Positions 15,628 to 24,930 are shown, counted from the first letter of the stretch. The stretch is DNA of 43,447 nucleotides from Deltaproteobacteria bacterium (GCA_016219105.1 JACRCI010000109.1:1-43447), one strand, 5' to 3'. Numbers and translations: made by a program. Notes: generated by a model not told the origin, from the letters alone.

Positions 15628-15667
15628 TCATTTGACAGTCATGCGCGAATGAGGAGATGTTGCGGCG

Positions 15668-17329
15668 CTATTGCCCCTGCCACGTATCCTTTGCCGTATC
15701 CCACCAGGTGCCCCATTTGTTGCCCCAGTCTCCCCGCTCGGCGCCCGGACGGGTGTAATACCACCATTGGATTATGGCCGCTATGGCGTAGAATATGCTC
15801 ACGCCTATGAAAAACGCGACAGGCGAGCCGGTCCTCGTTACCGAGGCGCCGACAAGTGACGCGAATATGAAAGGCCCGAATGCGGCCCATGCGCCTGTCC
15901 AGCCCAGGGCCTGAGCGCCCTTTTTCGCTGAAAAAGCGAAGACTATCGGATAGAGCCTGAACGTGGCCGCGTTGCCGACTCCGCACCAGAAGAATATCCA
16001 GAGCATGCCGCCGACGAACAACGGGAACGTGTCAAGCGACGTGGGCGCAAGCGCCCCGGTTGCTATGAGGAATATGCAGCCTATCAGCTCGCACACTATC
16101 CCTATCTGCGTCAGGATGGCGCCGCCCCACTTATCCGACGGCGCGCCGAATAGGACGCGCACCGCGCCTCCTATCATGGGCCCGTAGAACGCGAACTTAA
16201 GCGGGTCCGGCGCGTTCGGGAAGCCGCCGTATACGACCTTTATCATGAGCGGGAAGGCCGCGGAAAAGCCGGCGAACGAACCGAATGTCGCGATGTATGT
16301 CCATGTGCACATCCATCCGTGCTTGTCCTTCACTATCTGGAGCTGTTCCGCGATGGAGGACCTGACCGGGACGCTCCTTAAGAGTATGAAACAGATAATG
16401 CTCGTGACAACCAGGATAGGCACATACCAGAGCGCCGCGTTCTGCACCCACATGCCCTTTTTGATGACTTTCTTGACCGTCACGTCCGTGACAACGCCTG
16501 ATGCGTCTTTCTTAACCTCTATTTTAATGCCCTCGGTTTTGCCCACCGCCGTAATGGCGCCCGAGGCATCTCTCGTAACGTCTTCTTTTATGGCCTTGAC
16601 CGTATCGGTCTCTTGAAGGACCACGTCCTTGACCACGCCGGCGTCTTTTGTAACGACAATGGCGCTTGCCAGCGCCGGGTCGTTAACGGTCACGTCCTTG
16701 ACTACGCCTCCCTCTTTTGCGACGGCCACCGTCTTGACCGGCTCACCCTTTGTGAAGAGCTGCGGCGCCCCGCCGAGCACGCCGAAAGCCGCAAAGCCTA
16801 TTATCCACGGGGTTACGAACTGGGTGAGGCCCACGCCGAAATTGCCTACCCCGGCCTGGATGCCCATGGCCACGCCCTGAAGCCTTTTAGGAAAGAAAAG
16901 GCTCGATGACGGCATGAAGGACGAAAAATCTCCGCCCCCGAAGCCGAACAAAAAGGCAAAGATCATGAAAAACCAGAACGACGTGGCCGGGTTCATGACG
17001 GCGATTACGATGCCTATGCACGGGACGACCTTTATGAGTGTAGCAATGCTTACCACCAGCCTTGTGCCGAATATCGGTATGAGGAAGCTGTGGACAAGGC
17101 GGAACAACCCGGATGCAAGACCGGGTATGGCCGCGAGCCAGAACAGCTGCATGGTGTCGAACTTGAAGCCTATGGCCGGAAGGCGCACGACAACGGCGCT
17201 CATGGTGAACCATGTGGCGAATGAGAAGATGAGGCTCCACGTCGTCACGAAAAGCGTCCGCCACGCTATGCCGCTGTTTTCTTTCCAGAATTGCTCGTTC
17301 TCAGGTTCCCATCGTGTTAGCCAACTCAT
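15668..17329 (-). CDS. narK: Nitrate/nitrite transporter NarK with a periplasmic insert
   Basis: This 553-residue major facilitator of the nitrate/nitrite porter family has a first nitrate signature, GFGGGDFSSFMPSSSLFFPK (about residues 129-148), continuing into QGVAMGIQAGVGNFGVGLTQ. It should exchange nitrate and nitrite across the inner membrane for the nitrate reductase encoded upstream. Between TM5 and TM6 (about residues 196-292) lies a repetitive hydrophilic stretch with four related turns: AKEGGVVKDVTV, TKDAGVVKDVVL, TRDASGAITAVG and KKDASGVVTDVTV. Standard topology puts it in the periplasm. The family normally has only a short loop there. A good ribosome site (AAGGAGGT) precedes the ATG. 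It follows the nar terminator and has its own promoter. Confidence 0.9.
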   Translation of the reverse strand: MSWLTRWEPENEQFWKENSGIAWRTLFVTTWSLIFSFATWFTMSAVVVRLPAIGFKFDTMQLFWLAAIPGLASGLFRLVHSFLIPIFGTRLVVSIATLIKVVPCIGIVIAVMNPATSFWFFMIFAFLFGFGGGDFSSFMPSSSLFFPKRLQGVAMGIQAGVGNFGVGLTQFVTPWIIGFAAFGVLGGAPQLFTKGEPVKTVAVAKEGGVVKDVTVNDPALASAIVVTKDAGVVKDVVLQETDTVKAIKEDVTRDASGAITAVGKTEGIKIEVKKDASGVVTDVTVKKVIKKGMWVQNAALWYVPILVVTSIICFILLRSVPVRSSIAEQLQIVKDKHGWMCTWTYIATFGSFAGFSAAFPLMIKVVYGGFPNAPDPLKFAFYGPMIGGAVRVLFGAPSDKWGGAILTQIGIVCELIGCIFLIATGALAPTSLDTFPLFVGGMLWIFFWCGVGNAATFRLYPIVFAFSAKKGAQALGWTGAWAAFGPFIFASLVGASVTRTGSPVAFFIGVSIFYAIAAIIQWWYYTRPGAERGDWGNKWGTWWDTAKDTWQGQ

Positions 17330-17389
17330 CAGTTTACCTCCTTGGTTTTTGCCTTACGTCACGCCGGGGCTAACAATCATCAACTTATT

Positions 17390-17418
17390 ATTTTATTATT
17401 AGTTCATCAGCAGTGCAA
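17390..17418 (-). promoter_or_regulatory. Candidate promoter for narK
   Basis: On the minus strand, TTGCAC and TAAAAT are separated by 17 bp, about 60 bases before the narK ATG and just downstream of the nar operon terminator. It allows narK to be transcribed apart from the reductase genes. Confidence 0.55.
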
Positions 17419-17468
17419 ACCACCCCTCTCATCTCATACCGCGCGGTCAGGCGAACGTATATCGGAAT

Positions 17469-17504
17469 AAAAAAAGGGTGGGTGATTTTATCACCCACCC
17501 TTTT
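17469..17504 (-). terminator. Intrinsic terminator of the nar operon
   Basis: AAAAGGGTGGGTGAT pairs perfectly with ATCACCCACCCTTTT around a three-base loop, followed on the minus strand by a T-rich tail. It lies five bases after the narI stop. It is strong enough to separate narI from narK. Confidence 0.95.
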
Positions 17505-17508
17505 CGCG

Positions 17509-18213
17509 CTATTTGTACTGCCTTATGGCCTCGGTGCGGGGGTTCCTGTTATACCATCTCACGAGCTGATACGACCTCGTCATATATTTAAGCGGGCCGA
17601 CGAAGGCGAGGAAGTGGACGAAACGCGTGAACGGTATAAGGAGGATGATTATCATGGCGTTGAAGATGTGGATCTTGGTCACGAGCGGGAGGTTGGCCAC
17701 GTAGGCGACCTGGGGGTTGAACTTGATTACGGACCACACCCAGGGGGACGCGGCGCCGGCGAGCCAGTTGGATCCCCACTTGTAGAGGATCGCGTTGCCG
17801 AGCCCGGTCACCACCTGGATCGCGAGCACTATGAGGACAAGCACGTCCCACGAAGTGGTCATGGCCCTCACCCTGCTGTCCGTGAGCCTCCTGTATATGA
17901 ACATCACGAGGCCGAAGAGCGTGAGGAACCCGAGGGTAAGCCCGGATATCTCGAGGGCATAGAGCCGTCCCGGCGAGGTGTTCCACGTAAGCACGGTCTG
18001 CGGGATAAGCAGTATGATTATGTGGGCCAGGAGCACCAACACTATCCCGAAGTGCCACGGGAATGAGCCGAAAAAGAGAATCCTGTTCTCCAGGAACTGG
18101 GCCGAAAGGCTCGACCACGAGAACCTGTTATTCATATACCTGTAGATGGTGCCGACGATGCCCACGGTCAGGAGCACATACGGCAGAAAACCGAACAGTA
18201 TTGAATCCCACAT
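17509..18213 (-). CDS. narI: Respiratory nitrate reductase gamma subunit (cytochrome b)
   Basis: This 234-residue, five-helix membrane protein carries two b haems and passes quinol electrons to NarH. The haem ligands are in the expected spacing: H54 and H64 in one helix (FPWHFGIVLVLLAHIIILL), and H182 and H200 in another (KIHIFNAMIIILLIPFTRFVH), equivalent to the E. coli 56/66 and 187/205 pairs. The start at 18213 (MWDSILFGF) is chosen because GGAGG precedes it at nine bases; the frame is open upstream. It ends with a typical basic cytoplasmic tail. It is the last gene of the nar operon. Confidence 0.95.
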   Translation of the reverse strand: MWDSILFGFLPYVLLTVGIVGTIYRYMNNRFSWSSLSAQFLENRILFFGSFPWHFGIVLVLLAHIIILLIPQTVLTWNTSPGRLYALEISGLTLGFLTLFGLVMFIYRRLTDSRVRAMTTSWDVLVLIVLAIQVVTGLGNAILYKWGSNWLAGAASPWVWSVIKFNPQVAYVANLPLVTKIHIFNAMIIILLIPFTRFVHFLAFVGPLKYMTRSYQLVRWYNRNPRTEAIRQYK

Positions 18214-18269
18214 TTTATTTAGCCTCCTTCGTTCGTTATAAATGAACAGCCTTGAAGCCTGCTTGAGTC

Positions 18270-18875
18270 TCAGGCGCTGTAGCCCCGTTGCTTCTCCGCC
18301 GCGGCGTCCGCCTTTATGTCCGCGGCCATTGCCACGCATGCGGCCTTTATAATGTGCCTGTACGGGGATTCCTTGGACGGGTTGAGGTCGAAGTTCTTCT
18401 GGAGCTTCTCGAGCGCCTTTATAATGAAACTCTCGCGGAAATCGCTCTTGAGCTTTTCGTCCTTAACGAAGTCAAGGAACCTGAGAACCACGGGCAGAAA
18501 GTCCGGCAGTTCGCCTTTCCCGACGGAATCAAACGGGAAGCCCTGCTCCCTGTACATCGCCTTGAGGGACACGAGGCTGTTGGCCCTATTGAAGCCGTCA
18601 TGGAGATGGTAGCCGAGGTCCATCGTGAACTCGCCGCTTGCGATCTCGAAGGTATAACTGTATATGCCCTGGAGATCGTCTAACGGCACCTCGGACACCG
18701 CTTTCTGGAACTTCTTCACTTCCTCAACCACCTCGCCGGGATAGTGGGGATGGCCCTCGAGCGCCTTCAGGCACTCGCCGGCCATCCCGGCCATATCCTC
18801 CCGCGGATATTCAAGCAGTGAGGCGAAGATTGAGTATACGCTTTTTCCGACTGTTCCCTGCATCGCCATTATCAT
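18270..18875 (-). CDS. narJ: Nitrate reductase assembly chaperone
   Basis: This 201-residue, all-helical protein belongs to the NarJ/TorD family. It has SIFASLLEYPRED near the start and the diagnostic region DLGYHLHDGFNRANSLVSLKAMYREQGF, followed by LPDFLPVVLRFLDF. NarJ holds apo-NarG during molybdenum cofactor insertion and prevents premature membrane docking. It is between narH and narI, as in E. coli. An AGGAAA ribosome site precedes the first ATG; MAMQ three codons later would also work. Confidence 0.93.
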   Translation of the reverse strand: MIMAMQGTVGKSVYSIFASLLEYPREDMAGMAGECLKALEGHPHYPGEVVEEVKKFQKAVSEVPLDDLQGIYSYTFEIASGEFTMDLGYHLHDGFNRANSLVSLKAMYREQGFPFDSVGKGELPDFLPVVLRFLDFVKDEKLKSDFRESFIIKALEKLQKNFDLNPSKESPYRHIIKAACVAMAADIKADAAAEKQRGYSA

Positions 18876-18918
18876 CGAGCTTTCCTACGCGGGGCCTTGC
18901 TTCCGGCCCCGCGGCATT

Positions 18919-20442
18919 TTACCACGACCTGCCGATGAACTCCCTCTTCTTGGAGCCGAAGCCGACCGTGCCCCTCTTTTCGTACATCGTCCTCGGGTCA
19001 ACGGTCGTCTTGGTCTCGCGGTGCATCTCCGGTATCACGAACCTCTCCTGGAAGGTCGCAAGGGCCACCAGCCTGTAGATGGCCTTCGCGTCGTCCTCCG
19101 TGAGGCCGACCTCGGAGAGGGCCTTCTTGACCTTTGCGTCGCCCACGTCGCCGACCCTCTGCTGGCGCGTATACATCCTTACGGCCATCTGCTTCTTGAG
19201 GGATTCGAGCACGAGGCTCTCGTTGCCGGCGGAAAGCAGGCTCGCGAGATACTTAAGCGGTATCCTCATCAGGTCTATGTCGTTGAAGAACTCGTTTGAC
19301 TCGGGGTCGTACATGCCTCCCCTGTCGCCCTTCGCCTGATGGAGTATCGGGGAAAGCGGCGGGATGTAGAAGTTCATCGGCAGCGTCCTGAACTCAGGAT
19401 GGTTCGGGAGCGCTATCCGCCACTTCTTGAAGAGGTTGTAGGCCGGCGAGTTCTGCGCGGCCGCTATCCAGTTGTCCTCGATGCCGGCGTTGCGGGCGGC
19501 CGCCACGACCTTAGGGTCGTTGGGGTCGAGGACTATCTCCCTCATGGCCTCGACCAGCCTCTCGTTAGGCTGCTTCGCGGTCTCCTCTATCCTGTCGGCG
19601 TCGTAGAAGAGCGCCCCCACGAACCGTATCCTCCCGGTGCAGGCGTGCGCGCACGCGTTGGCCTGTCCGGTCTCGGTCCTCGGATAGCAGAAGATGCACT
19701 TTTCGCTCTTGCCGGTGTTCCAGTTGAAATACGGCTTCTTGAACGGGCACGCGCTCACGCAGAACCTCCACGCGCGGCAGGTGTCCTGGTCGAGAAGCAC
19801 TATCCCGTCCTCTCCCCTCTTGTAGAGGGCGCCGGAGGGACAGGACGCGACGCACCCCGGGTTGAGGCAGTGGTTGCATATCCTCGGGAAGTAGAAGTAG
19901 AAGAGTTTATGGAACTGCGTGAGCATCTCCTTCTGCGAATCGGAGAGGACCTTCAGGTTCGGGTCGTTCGACGCGTAGAGGGGGGAGCCTCCGAAGTCGT
20001 CGTCCCAGTTGGGGCCGATGACTATCTTGTCCATGAACTCGCCCGTTATAAGCGACTTCGGGCGCGCCACCGGCTGGTCGTCGCCCGCCGGGGCGTTGAA
20101 GAGGTTGTCGTAGTCGAACGTAAAGGGCTCGTAGTAGTCGTCTATGGTCGGCAGGTTCGGCTGGAAGAATATATTAGCCAGCGTCCTCAGCTTTCCGGGC
20201 CCCTTGAGGAGTTTTAACCGAAGGGCCCCGCTGGAAGTGACCTCCCATCCGCCCCTGTAGCGCTCCTGGTCCTCCCATGTCAGGGGATACCCCGACCCGG
20301 GCTTGGTCTCGACGTTGTTCCACCACATGTATTCAGCGCCCTGACGCGTGGTCCACACGTTCTTGCATGAGACGCTGCACGTATGGCAGCCGATGCACTT
20401 GTCAAGGTGGAAACTCATTGAAAGCTGCGCTCTTATATCCAT
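18919..20442 (-). CDS. narH: Respiratory nitrate reductase beta subunit
   Basis: This 507-residue iron-sulfur subunit carries four clusters between NarI and NarG. The first motif is C16, C19, C22 and C26 in CIGCHTCSVSCKNVW; others are CNHCLNPGCVASCPSG, CRAWRFCVSACP and KCIFC...CAHAC. In CRAWRFC a Trp replaces a Cys, as in NarH enzymes with a [3Fe-4S] cluster. GPNWDDDFGG and DYYEPFTFDYDNL are also NarH-typical. The start at 20442 shares one base with the narG stop (TAATG), with AGGAGGTGA inside narG, so translation is coupled. An upstream in-frame ATG at 20517 lies within narG and is less likely. Confidence 0.96.
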   Translation of the reverse strand: MDIRAQLSMSFHLDKCIGCHTCSVSCKNVWTTRQGAEYMWWNNVETKPGSGYPLTWEDQERYRGGWEVTSSGALRLKLLKGPGKLRTLANIFFQPNLPTIDDYYEPFTFDYDNLFNAPAGDDQPVARPKSLITGEFMDKIVIGPNWDDDFGGSPLYASNDPNLKVLSDSQKEMLTQFHKLFYFYFPRICNHCLNPGCVASCPSGALYKRGEDGIVLLDQDTCRAWRFCVSACPFKKPYFNWNTGKSEKCIFCYPRTETGQANACAHACTGRIRFVGALFYDADRIEETAKQPNERLVEAMREIVLDPNDPKVVAAARNAGIEDNWIAAAQNSPAYNLFKKWRIALPNHPEFRTLPMNFYIPPLSPILHQAKGDRGGMYDPESNEFFNDIDLMRIPLKYLASLLSAGNESLVLESLKKQMAVRMYTRQQRVGDVGDAKVKKALSEVGLTEDDAKAIYRLVALATFQERFVIPEMHRETKTTVDPRTMYEKRGTVGFGSKKREFIGRSW

Positions 20443-23400
20443 TACCACTTCACCTCCTGGTTTCTCGTTTTTCTCACGAGGACGTGGGTGTCCCTGATGA
20501 TCGGTATCGGTCCCCATGCGTTGAAGCCGTAGGAGAACTGGCCGTAACCGCCGGACATGAGGGTCGGTTTGAGCCTCTGACGCGTGAGGCTGTTGTGGAA
20601 GCCGCCCCGTATCTTGTTCCTCTGTTCGGCCTTGGGGACGTTGACCGTCCTTTCCATCGAGTGGTAGGCGAACGCGACACCCGACGGGATCCTCGCGCTA
20701 ACGATGGCGCGGCAAGCGAATATGCCGTTGTCGTTATACGCCTCGACCCAGTCGTTGTCCCTGATGCCCACGCTCTCGGAGTCCCTGTCGTTCAGCCAGA
20801 TGCAGTTGCCGCCCCTGGACAGGGTGAGCATGCGGAGGTTGTCGTAGTGGGTCGAATGTATCTGCCACTTGCCGTGAGGCGTGATGTAGTTGCACACGAT
20901 GGCGTCGGTCTTGTCGCTCTTCACAAGCTCGTTCATCTTCGCCGGGTCGAGCTTGTATTTGTGACATGCAAGCCCCTCGCCGAACTGGAGGAACGTCGGA
21001 TGGTCGAGGTAGTAATGCTGCCTTCCGGTCAGCGTCCTCCACGGCAGCATGTATTCCGTCTGCAGGCAGTAGGCGTTGTATGCCCTTCCGCTCCTCGTGT
21101 CTCCGGTCCAGAGAGGGCTTGTAAGGGTCCTCCTGGGCTGGGCAACGATATCGTCGTAGGTCATGCGGACGTCCCTCGTGGGACCGGCTATCTCGTCGGC
21201 CACCCCGTGGAATTCGCTGAAGAGTTTCACCTCGTCGCCCAATATGGCCTTGGCCGCCTTCTTGGCCTCGACATACTGTTCGGCGTGAAGCCCGGTATGG
21301 TGCTCCTCTATCAGCCACTGCCTGTAGAGGACCTCGCCGTTGGTGAGGCCCGAGAAGAACATGATGACGTTGGCGACCTCCTTGGCCTCGCGGATGGATA
21401 TGAACTTATCCCCGCCGAACTCGACCGTGTCGGTGTGCTTCTTGTTTATATACTCGTCGTAGAGCGGCTTGCCGTCGAGCATGACCCCGTGGAAGCCGTA
21501 CTTGGTCCTTTGCAGCGGCCCGAAGGATATGTAACGGTTGTAGACGTTCACGAAGTCCCTGGTGGATATGGTTATGTTGGGAGCCGTCTTGCCCGGGATG
21601 AGGTCGCAGTCGCCCTTCTTCCAGTCCTCGATCTTGCCCTTGAGCGCGGGCTGGGTTATCTCGCCCGGCGTATCATGCCCGAGCGGGGAGACGACCACGT
21701 CCTTCATGGGCTTCGGGAGGTGCTTCTTGGCCAGCTCCGAGAACTTCTCGGCGATGAACTTGAAGGCGTCCCAGTCGCTCTTTGCCTCCCAGTTCGGCCT
21801 GACGGCCGCGCCCATCGGGTGTATGAACGAGTGGAGGTCGGTCGTGTTGATGTCCTCCTTCTCGTACCAGTGCGCCGCCGGAAGGACCACGTCGCAGTAG
21901 GTCGGGGTGGTGTTCATGCGCATGTTGAGGTCAACGATGAGGTCGAGCTTGCCGAGCGGAGACTCCCTGAAGGTTATCTCCTTGCAATACGGCTTGGCCG
22001 CCTCGTCCGCGCCTACGTTGTGGTGCGTCCCGAGGAGGAACTTGAAGAAGTACTCCTGTCCCCTCGCGCTCGAGCCGAGCGCGTTTCCTCTCCATATCAT
22101 CCAGACCCTCGGCCAGTTCTCCGGGGCGTCCGGGTCGTCAATGGCGAACTGGAGGGCGCCGCTCTTGAGCTGCTTCACGACGTAATCAACTATCTCGGCG
22201 TCTGTCTTGGCTCCCGCCCTCTGGGCCTCCTCGGCCAGGCCGAGGTTGCTCTTGTTGAACTGCGGGTACCACGGCAGGTGGCCCATCCTCACCGCCCTCA
22301 CGTTCCAGTCGGCGGTGTGGTCGAAGTCAAGGGCGCTGGGGTCCGGCACCTTGTGGTAGTCCTGTATCTTCGAATCGTACTTCCACTGCTGCGTGTGTAT
22401 GTACCAGTAGCTCGGGGTGTTCTGCAGCCTCGGGGGCCTCGCCCAGTCGGCAGCGAGCGCCACCTGACCCCACGCGTCGAACGGGGCGAGCCTTTCCTGG
22501 CCGACGTAGTGGTTCATGCCGCCGCCGTTCCTTCCGACGCATCCGCAGAGCATCAACGACGCGGTAAAGGCCCTGTATATGAGGTCCGCGTGGTACCAGT
22601 GGTTCGTGCTGGCGCCAACGATTATCATGGACCTTCCCTTCGTGACCTCGGCGTTCGAGGCCCACTCCCTTGCGACCTGTATCACCGTGTCGCGGCCTAT
22701 ACCGGTGTATTTCTCCTGCCAGGCCGGGGTGAATCCCTTGTTGTCGTCGTAGCTCTTGCAGTAGTCTCCCGCAAGGCCCGGACGCGCCACGCCGAAATGC
22801 GCCATCTGCATGTCGAATATGGTGGTCACCGGGATCCTGCCCTCGGTCACCGTGTCAACGTACTTTATCGGGACGTGCCTCTTGTAGACCTCGCCCGTGT
22901 CGAGCTCGTAGAAGTTGCACTCTATCGTGCCGTCCTTTATGTCATAGATGGAAAGGGCCGGGTCAAATGCCTCGTCGTTCTTCCCGTCCTTTACAAGGAG
23001 ATTCCACTTGCCCTCGTTCTCCTTTTTCTGGGGATAGCGGAACCCCATGCCGCCGTAGGTGACCCTCGGCCTGCTGGCCTTCTTGTCCCACATCGCGAAC
23101 TTCCACTCCGGGTTGTCCGTGTCGGCGTAGTCCTTCAGGTCGCACGCCCTGAGGAGCCTCCCCATGTCGAGGCCGTTCTTGCCCTGCTGGAACTTTATGA
23201 GGTGGGGCATGTCGGTGTAGTGCTTGTTGTACTCGACGAAGTAGGGGACCTGCCTGTCTACGTAGAACTCCTTCAGGATGACGTGGTTTATCGCCGTGAA
23301 GAAGGCCCCGTCCGAGCCTGTCTTGACCGGGACCCAGAGGTCGGCGTATTTGGTGACCTCGGAGTAGTCCGGGGCCATGACCACGAGCTTCGCCCCGCCG

Positions 23401-24170
23401 TGGCGGAGTTCGCTTACGAAGTGGCAGTCCGCTGTCCTTGTCCTGTTCGGCGTGGCGCCGAGGATTATTATGTAACCGGCGTTGAACCAGTCCGCGCTCT
23501 CGCAAACGTCGGTCTGCTCGCCCCATATCTCGGGTGAGGACGGCGGAAGGTCTGTGTAATAGTCGTAGAAGCTCATACTCATGCCGCCTATGAGCTGATG
23601 GTACCTCGCCCCCGCGGCGTAGCTTATCTGGCTCATGGCCGGGATGGGGGAGAAGCTTATGCATCTGTCGGAGCCGTACTTCTTTATGGTGTATATCTGG
23701 GCGGCCGTTATAAGCTCCGCGGCCTCGTCCCATGTATACCGGCGGAAACCGCCCTTGCCCCTCGACCATTTGATCTTCTTGTGCTTTTCGGCGTCGGTGA
23801 CGATGCTCTGCCACGCGTCAACCGGATCGGAATGCTTGCTCTTGGCCTCTCTCCACGCGTCGAGAAGTATGCCGCGTATGTAAGGATACTTTATCCTTAC
23901 GGGGCTGTAGACGTACCATGACGCGGATATGCCCCTCTGGCATCCCCTCGGCTCGTACGGAGGAAGGGTGGAATCAAGCAGGGGATAATCCGTGGCCTGG
24001 AGTTCCCACGTGATGACGCCGTCCTTTACATAGACCATCCAGCTGCAGCCGCCGGTGCAGTTGTTGCCGTGGGTGCTTCTTACGGTCTTGTCATACTGCC
24101 AGCGGTTGCGGTAAAACTCCTCCCAGCCTCTTTTGCCGGGGTTTATTATGTCCTGTATCCAGGTAGCCAT
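20442..24170 (-). CDS. narG: Respiratory nitrate reductase alpha subunit (molybdopterin)
   Basis: This 1242-residue protein aligns throughout with membrane-bound NarG from memory. H34, C38, C42 and C77 (STHGNNCTGGCSW, EPRGCQRG) match the His/Cys ligands of the FS0 cluster. D207 in YYTDLPPSSPEIWGEQTDV matches the molybdenum-ligating Asp. VRSTHG, RSMIIVGASTNHWYH and IPWRTL-like LPWRTLTGRQHYYLDH are further signatures. No twin-arginine signal is present, so the active site faces the cytoplasm. It begins one base after the cytochrome gene's stop. Close relatives act as nitrite oxidoreductases; sequence alone does not fix the direction, but the NarJ/NarI/NarK context favours nitrate reduction. Confidence 0.96.
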   Translation of the reverse strand: MATWIQDIINPGKRGWEEFYRNRWQYDKTVRSTHGNNCTGGCSWMVYVKDGVITWELQATDYPLLDSTLPPYEPRGCQRGISASWYVYSPVRIKYPYIRGILLDAWREAKSKHSDPVDAWQSIVTDAEKHKKIKWSRGKGGFRRYTWDEAAELITAAQIYTIKKYGSDRCISFSPIPAMSQISYAAGARYHQLIGGMSMSFYDYYTDLPPSSPEIWGEQTDVCESADWFNAGYIIILGATPNRTRTADCHFVSELRHGGAKLVVMAPDYSEVTKYADLWVPVKTGSDGAFFTAINHVILKEFYVDRQVPYFVEYNKHYTDMPHLIKFQQGKNGLDMGRLLRACDLKDYADTDNPEWKFAMWDKKASRPRVTYGGMGFRYPQKKENEGKWNLLVKDGKNDEAFDPALSIYDIKDGTIECNFYELDTGEVYKRHVPIKYVDTVTEGRIPVTTIFDMQMAHFGVARPGLAGDYCKSYDDNKGFTPAWQEKYTGIGRDTVIQVAREWASNAEVTKGRSMIIVGASTNHWYHADLIYRAFTASLMLCGCVGRNGGGMNHYVGQERLAPFDAWGQVALAADWARPPRLQNTPSYWYIHTQQWKYDSKIQDYHKVPDPSALDFDHTADWNVRAVRMGHLPWYPQFNKSNLGLAEEAQRAGAKTDAEIVDYVVKQLKSGALQFAIDDPDAPENWPRVWMIWRGNALGSSARGQEYFFKFLLGTHHNVGADEAAKPYCKEITFRESPLGKLDLIVDLNMRMNTTPTYCDVVLPAAHWYEKEDINTTDLHSFIHPMGAAVRPNWEAKSDWDAFKFIAEKFSELAKKHLPKPMKDVVVSPLGHDTPGEITQPALKGKIEDWKKGDCDLIPGKTAPNITISTRDFVNVYNRYISFGPLQRTKYGFHGVMLDGKPLYDEYINKKHTDTVEFGGDKFISIREAKEVANVIMFFSGLTNGEVLYRQWLIEEHHTGLHAEQYVEAKKAAKAILGDEVKLFSEFHGVADEIAGPTRDVRMTYDDIVAQPRRTLTSPLWTGDTRSGRAYNAYCLQTEYMLPWRTLTGRQHYYLDHPTFLQFGEGLACHKYKLDPAKMNELVKSDKTDAIVCNYITPHGKWQIHSTHYDNLRMLTLSRGGNCIWLNDRDSESVGIRDNDWVEAYNDNGIFACRAIVSARIPSGVAFAYHSMERTVNVPKAEQRNKIRGGFHNSLTRQRLKPTLMSGGYGQFSYGFNAWGPIPIIRDTHVLVRKTRNQEVKW

Positions 24171-24755
24171 TTATCTCCCTCCCTTTCCTTTTCCGCCGTA
24201 ATTTCTCCAAAGGGCATCATGGGCGGTGCCCCCGGTCCTCTTCCTGTATCTATCGCTCCACACGATGCTGAATATTATGAGCATTATTATGGTGCCTATT
24301 ATTCCACCGCTCACGAACCTGCCGGTGCCGGGGTTCGATTGCTGCTCGGCGGCGACGACGCTGAAGAACGCCTTGAGGTCCTCGACCTCTTCGGGCGTGA
24401 TGTTCTTTTTGGAGAAGATCGCGCCCATTACGGGGACACCCTCGCTGTTTATCCAGTTGGGGTCAATGAGGAAGAACTTGTTTTCCCACACCTTGGTGAG
24501 GTCGGGTCCGAGAGTGCCTCCGCCAAAGGTGCCTACCTCGCCGGCCGTGTGGCACGAGATGCATGGCGGGCCGCCGTTGATAAGACGACGCTCTCCCGTA
24601 TATATCCTCCTCCCGGCCTCGAAATTGCCGGAGCCGGCTATTTCGGTTGCAAGCCCCTGTATCGGGAAAAGGATGACCACCAACGTGATCACCGTTAATC
24701 CCGCCAGCCAGACCTGCAGCCTCTTCAATGAAAAACCGCTGCGCAGTAGCTCCAT
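24171..24755 (-). CDS. Membrane-anchored monohaem cytochrome c of the nar operon
   Basis: This 194-residue protein has an N-terminal hydrophobic helix (WLAGLTVITLVVILFPIQGLA), a single c-type haem site C65-I-S-C68-H69 and a likely axial Met at 110 in VPVMGAIF. A second helix near the C-terminus (GGIIGTIIMLIIFSIVW) and a basic cytoplasmic tail follow. The haem domain should sit in the periplasm, tethered at both ends. It is the first gene of the operon, directly abutting narG. Thermus-type nar operons also begin with a c-type cytochrome (NarC), although that one differs. It may pass electrons between NarGHI and a periplasmic carrier. A GGAGG site precedes the ATG. Confidence 0.88.
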   Translation of the reverse strand: MELLRSGFSLKRLQVWLAGLTVITLVVILFPIQGLATEIAGSGNFEAGRRIYTGERRLINGGPPCISCHTAGEVGTFGGGTLGPDLTKVWENKFFLIDPNWINSEGVPVMGAIFSKKNITPEEVEDLKAFFSVVAAEQQSNPGTGRFVSGGIIGTIIMLIIFSIVWSDRYRKRTGGTAHDALWRNYGGKGKGGR

Positions 24756-24898
24756 TTATGCCTCCTTCCTTTTGAATGATATGGCCCTCGCGTATAACGG
24801 GACGGACATCGCCCAGTTACCGCAAAGGCCATAATTTAAAAACACCGCCTGAGAAATTGATTGAGAAATCGTAAGCACATACCCCCGACTGTTTTGCG

Positions 24899-24928
24899 AT
24901 TATATGCCGAGTCCAAATAAGTTGTCAA
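24899..24928 (-). promoter_or_regulatory. Strong sigma-70-type promoter of the nar operon
   Basis: On the minus strand, perfect TTGACA and TATAAT boxes are separated by 18 bp. Transcription would start near 24892, leaving a leader of about 137 bases before the cytochrome ATG at 24755. The near-perfect boxes suggest control by a repressor, by spacing, or in the leader. Confidence 0.8.
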
Positions 24929-24930
24929 GT

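Noticed and set aside
19339-20217. A 292-codon open frame on the plus strand
   Set aside because: It is antisense to narH, which has full family motifs; the frame is a shadow of its codon use.
20277-23537. A 1086-codon open frame on the plus strand
   Set aside because: It is exactly antisense to narG and narH, has no recognisable domain, and is explained by the codon bias of the GC-rich genes opposite.
20442-24170. Calling the enzyme a nitrite oxidoreductase (nxrA)
   Set aside because: NarJ, NarI with four haem histidines and NarK are all present in the usual nitrate reductase order; sequence alone gives no positive evidence for nitrite oxidation.
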